DNA of 64,000 nt from Ascaris suum (taxonomy: Eukaryota > Nematoda > Chromadorea > Rhabditida > Ascarididae), in NCBI GenBank assembly GCA_013433145.1, contig CM024173.1, forward strand, positions 1,268,601-1,332,600, read 5' to 3'. Position numbers and translations under genes: made by a program. The stretch's first letter is position 1. Each line of letters opens with the position of its first letter. This document shows positions 43,901 through 55,839 of this stretch, piece by piece. The notes under the pieces were generated by a model. It had not been told where the DNA came from and did no database searches. It saw nothing but the letters and a program-made list of their open reading frames with translations.

Positions 43901-46900
43901 ATTACTAACAACTACTAATAAGGTTATCTGTTTTATAACTGTGAAGCGAAGATTCAATCGAAACCTCAAGAACTGCCTAATATTCCGCCATCAACCGCTG
44001 TACAGTTCGACGATGTAAAAATTGACGAGAAAGCAACCAGTGAACAATTCGATATTGCCAATTACGAGCGCAAATTGCATGAGCATACACAACAGACGCT
44101 AAATCTTTTATCGAATCTATGCAATTATTCCGATCGTCTCAAACAACAACAAAAATCAATACTTAACAGGTATCTTTTCAAAATTTTCCGGAAATACCAA
44201 TTCCTGATATACCGGTTTCATGGAAGAGAGTTATCTCTATAATTTCATTTCAGGGACGAAAAAGGCATGGAATAGACGTTTTCCTTCCTTTCTAATTTCA
44301 AGAGAAAAAGTGGTTTTATCGGCTGATGTTTTGAGCTTTTCGAGCTTATATTCAAATTATGCTCAGGAAAATGATACCATTGATCTTGTTTTTTGCCAGT
44401 CTTCTTCCCCTATTTTAACCCTTGCAACTTCCCAGAACTTTTTCCGCCTACGTACCCCTTTTTAAAGCGATACTTGAGTCCGGTGCCGGATCATCAACTT
44501 ATGAGCCTCAAGGGCTTCTGAAGGGGTGGGTCATGACTTGTGAGTCTAAACATCAATATTGTACTGCTGGAGGAGCGCTGAGGTCATTTCACTCCTCGAA
44601 GGTTCACGAATCCTTACTCACGGAGATGTCCAGCCTCGATGAGACCATTTTAGCTTCCGAGAGATTCCGCAAATGCCCTAGGTCTCAGAGGCCTCTGAGC
44701 TTCTATTCCTCGGATGCGCGGACCCACTTTCATCCTCAACCTATCTCCAACACTCTAAAAGTAACTTATGTGATATAGCAACACTGCAAGGGACCTAGAA
44801 GTAGAATGCAGGCCTTTCCATGCATATATTCGATGAGGTAACCATGAAATCGACATACATAACTACGAAAAGCTGTTTTATCAAAAAGTCAGCAAGCCGA
44901 AGTATTTATGAGATTTTGTTTCATAGATGGTTCAAAAACGAACCCACAATAAACCCCGTAAGTTCTGCTAGTCGATCTTAGAAGTGCAAATCCAATTAAA
45001 TGCTGACAAATGCGCCATTTTTATCTGGCCATATATCTATTTACTTCGACACAACTACAATTAAAATAACATCGAAAGTTAAACCGCTAATTAAATCATA
45101 CAGCAGCTATCACTTAATCTTAGAAAGCCTTATGAAAGATATGAGGTTACAATACGGAAATCGGTTGACCGTCATCATAGCAAGCGATCGACGATTACGT
45201 TAAAACTTCAGTCAGTCACAGTTTTGACAAATATGAAAGCAAACGGTGCATAAAAATTCCTCTATACTGGGGATATAATTTGATCTCTAACACCAATGAG
45301 CTTTAAATAATAATACGGAAGACCGAAATTTATTCATTTTGCAAAAATATAAGTAACGCTCTATTCAAGAGAATGCTACCAAGCCGTATCAAATGCACAT
45401 CTGTTAAAGGTTCATATCGATGCACGACTAAACTATAATATGATAACTATGGTACCTGTAATACATGTTTGACCTGAGTACCTGTAGTATTCAAAAGGTG
45501 CATCAGATCCCTATATTTAGGTGATTTCAATAACGTCGAATTATGGATTTGCAATTGCCAATAATCATTGATATCATATTAAATACATATCGCATATGAT
45601 TTCTATTTAATGATAAACAACTTAATTGAACGGTGAAATTCGATATTATAATCTCAAAAGTTTAGAAATCCTCTTTCTCGAAAAATATTCTTCCAATCAT
45701 TTCAATAAAAGAAAAAAAAAAGCAATCAAATTTATTCGAGTTTTCAAATGATGCGAAATTTCACAGAAAATCTGAGAATATTCATTTAATGCAATAAGAC
45801 CATCATATTTACTTATACGTTAGCATTATTCTATTATATAGCTAAAATGCAAACGTTTTTGCGACTTATTTTCTAAGGTGAGTTTTTTTTTCGTCTCAAA
45901 TATAATTATTCAGCTGAATAAGAATATAACCATCTCATAAAAACGCCTATCAAAATAGATATTTCCGCTGCTCGATAATTTTCTCGTATAAAGTATAGTG
46001 TGGTAGATCGTTTATGCGTAAGTATGGTGTTTACAATTGCAAAAACGATTCAAAATAATGCATTAGCTTAGATCGCTATAGAAAAGTTATGGAGTATAAT
46101 GGCAAGAGTATGTGAACAACTTCATATTCCTCAAACAAAATGGCGCATATGTCGCGATTCAAACGTTTCCACAACTATACTCTGCTATTTTGAAGTTGTA
46201 TATACACTATATGTGAATCTGTGCAGTGTACCCGGCCACTTTAGCATGACAAAATTTCGGAGGAAGGTGGCATTTGCTGCGCATCCTACCTATTCCCCAA
46301 TGATTAAATCACCTCCTCAAAGAAACCTCTCTCCATTCTCGAAGTGAAGACAATAGATGCGTCTTCCCCCCCTTCCCCCCCAACTGCTATTGCCGTCATA
46401 TTTCGATTTCGCTGTCATTTCGATGTATCACAGAAGTGCCAACAAACCTTCACCACTATATACTTTAAACTATTTAGACTTCATGAGGAGCAGATCAAAC
46501 GCTATCAAATCACAGAGCAGATGCAAAAAGTGATGCAAGCTAACAGTGAGCTTAGCACACGTCGTGATCAGGTATAGCAATTTTTTGTCACTTCTCATTG
46601 CGCTCTTTGCTTTCTCTTTCATTTTTAGCTCGCAGAGCACATTCTCACATCATTTCACTAAAATTTTTCGCCGATTCGTTAAGATATTTGTGTCGATCGA
46701 GTTGCACATTACGTTTATCCATCATCAAAATAGCGATTTCACAAAAATCCCATTACCCTCGCGAAGGGTGATTTGCAAATTTTCTTTCAAAAATGAATGA
46801 TTAAATGGAAACGTTGAATGAAACCTTCCCATGTATAAATGAAAAATCTACCGAACTTATAGAAGTTTGTATTTTATAAGCGAAACATTCAACGATAATA

Positions 46901-47292
46901 AATAATATGAAAGTGAAACTATAAAAATGATCACTCATTGACGAATAGAGAAATTTATTTGCATAGAGAGGTAAGCAATCAAATATTTAGTGGATCTCTC
47001 TTGTTTAATGAATCTCATAATTGTTGGTCTGGTCAAATGATTAGATCGATGGCGTAAAAAAACGGTTAGCACATCAACAGTAGAAAAAAAAAGTCGTGTT
47101 CCAACCAAAAAAAAAAAGAATGGCATTAAATGCTAACTGCGATCTATAAGATTCTGTGTTTTGCACTTTGCAATGATTCATTCGATCACCATTTAAAGCA
47201 TTGAGATTCGACACGAATTTCAGCTCGAGAATGAAGTGCAATCGTTAAAGGGCAACAATCGAATTAAAGAAAGCCGCACAAAAAAAAGCCGG
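40976..47292 (+). CDS. Coiled-coil protein, N-terminal exons (probably joins the beta-propeller exons downstream)
   Basis: Four plus-strand exons join in phase: 40976-41179, 43952-44169, 46478-46571 and 47224-47292. Exon 1 starts MDESIVWIKEPSDTNAATTL and is a polar, probably disordered, 68-residue segment; the frame is open further upstream, so an earlier start is possible. Exons 2-4 encode a strongly helical run of about 100 residues rich in Gln, Glu, Lys and Leu (NYERKLHEHTQQTLNLLSNL, RLHEEQIKRYQITEQMQKVM, LENEVQSLKGNNRIKESR) with heptad-like spacing, ending in basic residues. Exon 4 ends in phase 0 at a GTAAAA donor. The next propeller exon needs a phase-2 partner, so at least one exon is missing between them; a weak candidate lies near 48010-48051. 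No named family was recognised. A coiled coil followed by a propeller would recall TRIM-NHL proteins, but no RING or B-box was seen. Confidence 0.6.
42964..43170. repeat. Inverted repeat, 21-bp perfect arms, 207 bp overall
   Basis: The 21 bases at 42964-42984, which contain GCGTTTAACGTTAAGT, are exactly inverted at 43150-43170. The arms contain the palindrome TTAACGTTAA. The element lies in the intron 41180-43951, has no open frame of note, and has the size and form of a MITE. The family and target-site duplication are not clear. Confidence 0.65.
44400..44775 (+). other. GC-richer insert in the coiled-coil gene intron
   Basis: About 370 bases distinctly richer in G and C than flanking DNA, inside the intron 44170-46477. 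It has open frames in the plus direction (for example STYEPQGLLKGWVMTCESKH) without recognisable motifs. Possibly an old insertion. Confidence 0.3.
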
Positions 47293-47520
47293 GTAAAATT
47301 TTTCTTCCAATTCTCTTCAATTTATTAGTTTTATTAACAATTACTCTTCAGTTGATATTAGTCATCAGATATTCTACGCACAGATAATATTATTGCTTAA
47401 TATTGCAATCGCTTTTCCATTGAATTTAACTATTGAAGAAGAATCCACGGGGCAGCAGTGTAATTCCTGGAGCCATTCATGGAAGAGCAAGTGGAACAGT
47501 ATAAGCCGAAAGTCTTTTCT

Positions 47521-47547
47521 CCCCCCCCCCCCCCCCCCCCCCCCCCC
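47521..47547. repeat. Poly-C run of 27
   Basis: Uninterrupted C27, the longest homopolymer in the window; G27 on the other strand. It lies 229 bases past the last coiled-coil exon, in the presumed intron. Confidence 0.97.
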
Positions 47548-49540
47548 ACCCTTTCCCTGTTGAAGGGGAAAACTTTCAGATTATCGTGTTTGAATAACCA
47601 TAAAGAAATTCAGCAAATTTTGATTTGAATATTTTGAATAACCATAAAACAAGAGAAATTCAGCAAATTGTACTTATAATTACGAAGTTTTAACGACAAG
47701 TTTTTGAAAAAAAACTCAACTAAACAAATCAATTTATTACCTTTTACAGAAATTTTTGCTGAAATTGACTTCCATAAAATGCATTTTTCCCGCAAATTTT
47801 CAGTGGAAGTTGATTCCCATAAAATCGCTATTATATGGATTTTTCCCGGAAATTGGGAAGAAATATCTATATATATTTCAAATGCCGCAATCAAAACGCT
47901 TTTCATGAAAGTCTCAAAATCTTGCGATTTAATTGTGCAAACAACGCATACCTGAGAAACGCCTTCTCAGTAACATGCGAGTAATTCCTTCAAGCAATGG
48001 GGCATAAGCTCCATAATGAGAGCAACATGCTGAATTTCGAGCTCGAAATATGTATATCTTGAGGACCGTGGGTTCATTTTGATTTTTGATCTCTTTCGTT
48101 GCAAAAATACGTTCGCAGTCTCATCTGCAGCACATATTACACGATGATTGCTTCTCGTCTGAGTAAATCAGTACTCGCTAGCAAACTTTTTCCCTGAATA
48201 GTTAGCAAAAAAATGAGGTTTCGGGCCTTATCCGTTGGCGTATGCACCTGGGTTATGCGCGGACGTTCGTCAGGACGATAGGCATAACACTGTTAATACG
48301 AATAATTGCATAGACAACTTAATTACGCGCGGAGAAATGAAAAGAATTAGAAAAAGTTGTAGACAAAATGTATATTAAGAGTGCATAATATATACACAAA
48401 AATCATAACGTGTAGAACTTCTATCCGAAGGCACGAGAAAAAAAGTTACATACGACGAGCAATAATAAGGTAATAAAAGCAAATGTGGGGGAAGGCCGCA
48501 TGAAATGGGCAATTAATAAAGTCTCCACTAAAATCAGACCTTTACGTATATGAACTTACCTAGTTAAGGCTTAACTACTCTATAAGCCAGAATATTATAT
48601 GCAAGTCAGTTTTGATACGTTTTTTCATGAATATAAGCCAGAATGTTTATTATCAAAAGTCGATATAAGACATAGTGTTAAATAGTGGGAATCAAAGGCA
48701 ATGTGTTGAAATACCCTTAACAGAAGAAAATTGAAGTGAAAATGCGACACGTAATATATGGAAAATCGCATAGAATATTAAACTAAAATATAAAAATAAA
48801 GAATTATAAACCATAGAAATATTAATAATAAAGAAGCATCAAATTCTAGATGCACTGAAGTATAAATTAATCATAAACACTTTAGTATGCTCGAAATATG
48901 TTTAGAAGAAAATGTATATTCAAAAATTATAGGCAAACAATACGAAACTAAAAATTGCTTGAGTCAAGTAATAGGCAGTGAAGCGTAAACGAAGGCAATA
49001 CTAGTAGTGATAAGTGATCGAGAAGCGAGAACGTCGATGTTGAGGTCATCGCCCTTAGGGGTTAGTATCGCGGATAGAGCAATATTCATATGCTCTATGC
49101 TAGCCATTGAATCTATCGACTCGAAGCAAATAACATTCGAGGTTCACTGGAAAATACTGACGAAAAAATGCCATCATAAGAGCCTTTAAATAAATTGCTA
49201 AAACTAAGCTGAGAAATCCCATACCAATATATAAATAAAATTAATAATAGTTTAAGGTGTTGCGTGTGTATAATATCTAAATGCACTACTATATAATCGC
49301 TTGTCTAGTTTTTTCTTTGAAGATAAGACAGGCATAGATGTTCCCTTTAGTTAGCATGGTACAAAGCAAAATAAACTAAATCCTTTTGGTGGGGCAAATT
49401 TGGAATCTGCAGAAATTTTCAAATCTTATCGCCGATATCAAAAAAAAAAAGAATGAATCTCGATATCTCATGATCTGTCGAATAACTCGTTTTACGATGT
49501 TTTTCCCAACATTTCAATTATTACCTATGAACGATCCTTA

Positions 49541-49626
49541 CTCAATACTTCAAGTATTACCTGTAAACAACTCTATAATAACACTCAATACTTCAAGTAC
49601 TACTTGTAAACGACTCTATAATAATA
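49541..49626. repeat. 43-bp direct repeat, two copies
   Basis: Two adjacent copies starting CTCAATACTTCAAGTA differ at five positions. Located in the presumed intron before the propeller exons. Confidence 0.85.
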
Positions 49627-50237
49627 CTCTATATTCTTGTCATTTCTACAAGAATCATGCAAAAAAGGTCATCGAACGCAAAAAAAAAAAAAAAATTAAC
49701 GCAAACAGTGCACATGATGATAAGATAAAATTTCCACAAGCGCCTATCACAACTTTCTCTTTAGGAATTTCGCAATTTCTTGATGAATTGCAAATGGCAA
49801 TAGTTCGATGCACCGTTGCACTTTTTTAAATGCAAAATATTTTTAATTCATGATAATTCTCTAAAATTTTGTCAATGTTTCAAACGATGAGATTGCATCT
49901 AAAAGCTTATATCGCTAAATAATTGCAATTGCAAATTATGCAAAATAAGAGACTTTTGCAAAATGAGTCCGCAAATAATTGGACAAATAGTTCGACCTAC
50001 ACCCAACAGGACTTTTAAGAGCTATTTTTGGCATACCAGATGCAAAAATTACCTTTTAAAGCACCGATGATATTATTAGGATTCATTTCAAAATGACACT
50101 GTTAGTTCATGTAACCTCCAACTAGTTTCGGAAGTTGAGAGTTTGCCCATAGGGAAATTTTACAGCTTAAGTTTACAACTTGGGCAATATTTTGCAAGAC
50201 TATACGAATATTGATGTTGTTGATGGTTTAATTGCAG

Positions 50238-51808
50238 TATTGAATGGCACAATGTCGATTGTGTACGTATAGGAGAATGCTTTCTACGTGAGCCAAGTAG
50301 TGCCATCGTTTTACCAGATTCGAACGTTTTCGTATCGGATAGTCAACTTGGTTTATTCTTATTCTCGCTGAATTCGGATCTTATACGTAACGTCTCAAAT
50401 GTGGATTGGCGATGGGCACAAGCGGCGACACTCCTTCCAGATGGCCATCTCCTGGTTGGTATCATGCTGGGTACTTACTCTCAAATCGCACTATACTCAC
50501 TAAAATCGAATTTGGTCTGGAAAAGAATACTATAAATCTGAGGTAAATAATGCCATTAAGCATCCCCGCAGGATTTGATACAAACGAAACTCCTTTTTTA
50601 TAGGACAGAGTAAAGGACATTAACCTCTACAAGATAATAATGTCATTTAAGAATTGCACAAAACAACCGAAATTCATGGCGAAGAAAATAGTCTCATGCT
50701 TATTTCAATATTCATCCATTTTTGTGGATGACTCGTCTGGAATATAGGTATTGATGAAAATATTTTAGGTATCGATGATGGTACGTGAGACAAGTTCGTT
50801 ACCTTGGCGACGTTTTATTATGAAATTCGATGCAGACCTGAATTTCATTGCAAAAGTGGAAGGACCTAAATGGATCGAAGACGAAACAATTCTACGTGAA
50901 CGTTTATGTGCCGCATCCAACGGTTTCATCTATTTCGCTGTAGCAGGCGAAACATTCAGTGCACTCTATGAGTTATCACCGGATGCAAAATGGACTGAGT
51001 TGGAACATAAACGTGGACAAACATTCTTGGATGTGCAGGTATCGAACATCCTCCTTAACGATAAGCTTGATCTATCACGATGGCAGATACTAGTTGATTA
51101 CCTACATTAATATTCAAATTTACGTTTAATATTCAACGATGACATCCAAAAAACTTGCTCGATGAATTGAGCTAAGCCGAATGATTCTGCCCTAAGGTCG
51201 GAAGATGATTATAGAGAAATAAACACTTTCACTGCTTCGGACCAGCGTCCCAGGTGTTCCATTTCATCTCATGAGGTACTAATCGTCCATATGGATGAAC
51301 CAATATAATAATTTGTATTTGTCCATTGCATTGATGTACTTTAGATCACGCTGAATGCGTAGAAAAACTTCAAAATCAGGTGAAACCAGGTAAAAATCAG
51401 GTGTACATCACAGAAAGAGCATTCTGATAGGTATGAATCGAATGAAAGCATTTAACACAGGTTCTTGCTGTAACTGGACCGGTTATCGAATTACTTCTTG
51501 TCGAACAACGTCGTGGATATCTTTGTCTATATAGTGTTCGTGATTCATCGATTGCGGTACGTAGAAGTATGACACCTGTCGAAAGGCCAGGTGCAATGTG
51601 CGTCGATGAACAACGTCAAGTTTTTATTCACGATTTACGACAAGCTAAAATACGACAACTACATGCTGCCGATACATTCGATGTGGTCGACGATATAGCA
51701 ATTGCCGATAAATCCCTTTATGCACTTGCCTCTAATAATGGATTTTTAGCGGTAACCTATCGTGACAGCAATCTGGTTCGTGTGCATAAATATAAAAGTT
51801 TTAGTTGA
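50238..51808 (+). CDS. NHL-like beta-propeller protein, C-terminal exons
   Basis: Three exons, 50238-50454, 50769-51038 and 51461-51808 (TGA), join in phase to about 277 residues. The protein repeats the beta-propeller blade pattern of a hydrophobic strand, an Asp-rich turn and an aromatic or aliphatic strand: SSAIVLPDSNVFVSDSQLGL, GAMCVDEQRQVFIHDLRQAK, and FLAVTYRDSNLVRVHKY, which is close to the NHL form VADxxNxRVQVF. The first exon begins after an acceptor (tttaattgcag) one base before a codon, so upstream exons must exist. The coiled-coil exons at 40976-47292 are the obvious candidates. NHL and WD-type propellers are binding platforms for protein or RNA and are not catalytic. I cannot tell which ligand is bound or which named family this is; the closest idea is a RING-less relative of TRIM-NHL proteins. 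Confidence 0.7.
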
Positions 51809-52089
51809 GCATTAAATGTGCATTTTTTTTTTATTTCAAAAGTATTCAAATATTATATTTTATTTTGCTATACAATTTCATTATGCGAATAGAATTCTTC
51901 GAATGAATGCAGATTGCAGCTTATTCTTTGTTTTCTTTTTGCATTTTTTGCGTTCTTTAAATGCTTTCAAATGTAGTGATGCTCTTCGTTGGTTACGATC
52001 GTAATTTGAAAGCACTCAAATAATGCTTTACGAGTACTGTTATAGAGCAATTTTAGTTATAATATATCATCGATACGAAATATTTGCTG

Positions 52090-52095
52090 AATAAA
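52090..52095 (+). terminator. Candidate poly(A) signal of the propeller gene
   Basis: AATAAA 282 bases after the TGA at 51808. Confidence 0.4.
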
Positions 52096-54808
52096 TTGAA
52101 GAATTTACTATTAATAAACGATCGTATTGATGAAATATGTCGATGTTCACACACCCATTGAGGCTAACGTTACTATAAAATGGTATCCATCACTCTCGCA
52201 AATAAGCGACTCCCTCATTTCGTAAATAATGAGGTGTAAATGAAGTGTTCAATTGACCTTTATTTAAAATCTTGGCAATGGTAAGAGATCCATTTGGATA
52301 TCATGGAAAATAATATTTTCTGGATATTATAGGGATGAAAATATTTGTGCAGCATACTTATCTAATCCAGAAAATTTCCACATTTGTAATCACAAAAGGG
52401 ACTTAAATAGGATAATCGCTGCAAAATTTTACAACAGTTCAACTAGCAGCATAAAGCTCAAAAATTTTCATCGCTTTAATGATTGCTTCAAATGGTGCGA
52501 CTTTTTCAACACAATATTATCGCTTATTTTGATAGTCTAATTTTGACACTGTTTGGAAATCATTAAAAGTATTGCCGAAAAAAATCGTTTCAAAGCGAAA
52601 CGCTTCCAACTAGAGAATTGTCATTGAATTATTACGAACCTTTGGAACTTACTAGATTCAGAGTTGATCTTCGTCTCCAACAAATCCTTTCCGCAATCGA
52701 ATCTTTCCACATGAAAATCTTCCCTCACTGCCAGCTATTTTTTTAAATTCTTACTCTTTTCTTTAATATACCTCTCTGAAAACATTGTTATGAAGTTCAT
52801 TAATCAACATACCTCCATTAGAGTTCGACATACAACGTTCCAATTTACTTCCTCATAAATAAAGAAGACCTTCTAATTGTTATCCCTCTCCGGAGATCAA
52901 AGGTCAAGAGTTCAAAGTATACCTTCAAACGATCAAATTTTTTGAAACAGATCTAAAAGTATATTCGTAATCGTTTTTACTGACCATAACCAACCAATGA
53001 TGAATGATATGTTAAGCCTAATATATGTTATGCCTAGTATTACTGAATGATGTGTATTACCATGTATGAATGATATGTTAAGCCTAGTCAACGCACATTG
53101 CTTAATTGAACGCTCAACAACGTCGTTACATCATCACCATGAACGATTTATGATCTAGCAACTCCATTCCCACCTCATTCCCCCGACATGCACATATAGT
53201 CGGCTACTATTAAAGGTAAATATGCAAATCAAAAATTTCAGGAATTATCGAATAGATTTGATGTTTATTGATTGGTTCGGTTTGCCGCTTTGGAGTTTCG
53301 TCGCTATCGTTTTTTCGTTTCAATAAAAGATCAACTAACGTTTGAAAGATCTTATTTAATGCCAATTATCATAAAGAGAATGCGATTACATAAAAATCTA
53401 TGCGAGAAGATTCTTTGAAAAATTTCGTATAAAAATTCAGGTAAATACGTACCCGAAAAAAATTCAACTGTAGTAACACTTCCGTACTTTCGTGAGGAAT
53501 AAAACAATAAACCGTATTCGATAAGCGCTAAATTCTCTCAATTTTTCGATTAGAAGTAAGCTTTAATGCATTAATTTTATGCGATGAAATCATGACGATA
53601 GATAGATAATCGTATATTGAAAATACTCAATAAGAAGAGTGTAAAAAAATTATCGCAATTAATATTGAGATTTACGAATGGCGTTAAGAAATTATCGAAT
53701 AGCGGCAATAAGTTTGAATTTTTTTTTTGGGGGGGGGGTTTATTTTTCAAAAAATATTACAAATAAAGAAATGGAAATTCAACCATCTGTTATGAGTGTA
53801 AAAATATCAAGAGTCTTTTTTTTTTTATTGGACAATTCAGTGTGAGCGATAACAGTGTTTCTTTGTTCGTTTTTTTTTTCGTCGCACTTTCAGGCATATT
53901 GCACCCCTATGATTCCCTTTCGGAAGATGGACCGCATGCTGCGGTAGGGCAGATTTTTCCCTATCTATTGGTTCCTCTTTTCTTCATATTGAGCAAGCGG
54001 TCTGTTTTGTTAAATGCAATGATGCATTTATTTCTCCCCACCAATGGATTATGCATATATTTGCCATCCTGTATAACGGTCTTAATAGCGCTATATGCTA
54101 TTGGCACACTTATGAGCTATTCAAGCGGCATAGAGTTGCAATCGTTTCAGTGCTGTTTAGTGGGATACGCTCCGATATTGTAGAATTCATCCAAAATTGT
54201 TTCATTTCTATATCAAAATGCGAAACGTTCAATGAATCCGAATTTGCACAATGTGTTTGTGCGCACCTGCAATTAGCTTCCTCCGTCGACTCTACCGAAC
54301 GATCATAGTTAAGTTGGATTTCCCATCAAAGAGAAATCCACGCACATATATTCAACCTCATCAGTTGATGCGCACAGCAATTTCTATCATGCATCACAAT
54401 GACGTCTTTGCTTTGCAAGAATCTCATTGCACCAATGAAACCTCATAATCGCTGTGTCATCTCCACTGGTAGCTACGTAAGGATATTTGCCCGGAATCTT
54501 CAACTCGATGGATTTCATGCCAGTCGGATTTTCATTTTATGCTAGTCTGGATGAAAAAAGACGAATTCAATGAGATTTGAAATGGAAACCGAATCATTAA
54601 AAATATGGAGACAGTGTTTTGCACATCCCATTTTTTGTTGGCAACTTGTGAAATCGGTCGCTCAGATGAGCAAAAGGCAAGACTACATGTACTACAAATT
54701 TCTCCACCTGTTATAAATTCTTGACTCAAATAAATTCCGTAACGCCTATAGTCGACGATCGGATAATCACATAGTTTTGTATGTTATTCCATTAGAGGAC
54801 TTTGAAGT

Positions 54809-54844
54809 AAATAAACAAATAAATAAATAAATAAATAAATAAAC
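54809..54844. repeat. (AAAT)n microsatellite
   Basis: About nine AAAT units with two interruptions. Confidence 0.9.
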
Positions 54845-55839
54845 AGATACTTACAGACTTACTAAAGACTGGAGGATGCTCCCATACACTATATGGTTTC
54901 GTCGTATTGAATTCATAATTATCCAACTTTTCTCATAGAGAAAATTGTTTTTACTGCTGTCGGCAAAAAAACTGTTAGTGTTATTTTAAAAAATGTCTTT
55001 GATAATACACCTTTCGGCGACCAACGACGTATAACTGCTTGCTATAAGGCAGAAAACTTTCAATTTTGCACGTACAGCTGTAAAAAAAACGAAAAAAAAG
55101 CACAATGCATGAATGCTCCGGATGTGGTTTTCCACCGACTTCCAGGATTTGGCATATGCTACAACAGCGAGTATTAGGTTTCCGCTCAGAGAAGTGATAA
55201 CCACGTTTAACGAACGATTCAAAACACACGTGTCCGTTTTTTCGACATCCGTTCACCTACAACTATTTCAAAAAGCCATCCTTGTTGCTGTTTATCAACT
55301 GAATGTCGAGTTCAGGAAGCTGAAAGTTGTACAATCCTCAAACATCACAATCAATGCTCGTTTCACCTCTTCGAACAAAACTTCTTGGAAGCTGTACGTT
55401 GCGAAGGATGGTATAGTCCTGGATTGGTACCATATAGTTCTGGAGTGGCACCAATCGTTCACACATATAGAATATAACACTTTCATTTGAAATGTTTTAG
55501 AAACAAAAGCCGGAAATAGCTGAAATGCCAATAATAAGATGTGAAGGGAAAAGAAGAGAAAATTGAACATTTTACACGTCGTATCACACCGTAATCACCA
55601 TGATGCCTCAATTCTCTCACCTTAAACGACGAAGAAGGCAAAATAACACGAATATAAAACGTATCTTAAAAGATAAAGAAAGGTACATATATAGCATGTG
55701 AATATTTTCTGGAAGAGGAAGAGGAGAAAACATAATAAAAAGTGAGCAGGCAAGGATAAGAGGGTTTCGAAGAGGACATTATAATGATGTTTGGAAGAGG
55801 AAGCCGCTTTTGATAAATCCTTCACCACAAACGTCGTAT

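Larger units (their letters stand above)
51809..55839. other. Intergenic region between convergent genes
   Basis: Lies between the propeller gene (plus) and sar-1 (minus), so both 3' ends face it. It contains the AATAAA at 52090, a direct repeat of atgaatgatatgttaagcct (near 53005 and 53064), a tetranucleotide repeat at 54809 and AT-rich single-copy DNA. Open frames at 53842-54448 and 54981-55490 showed no convincing family match. Confidence 0.5.

Noticed and set aside
48003..48051. Possible coiled-coil exon (LHNESNMLNFELE) between the coiled-coil and propeller exons
   Set aside because: The acceptor is weak and its end phase does not fit the exon at 50238, so it was not added to the gene.
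54981..55490. Possible THAP-like zinc-finger text (CTYSCKKN, then VVFHRLPGF) on the plus strand
   Set aside because: The required downstream Cys-x2-His and Trp/Pro positions are missing and the frame stops at once.
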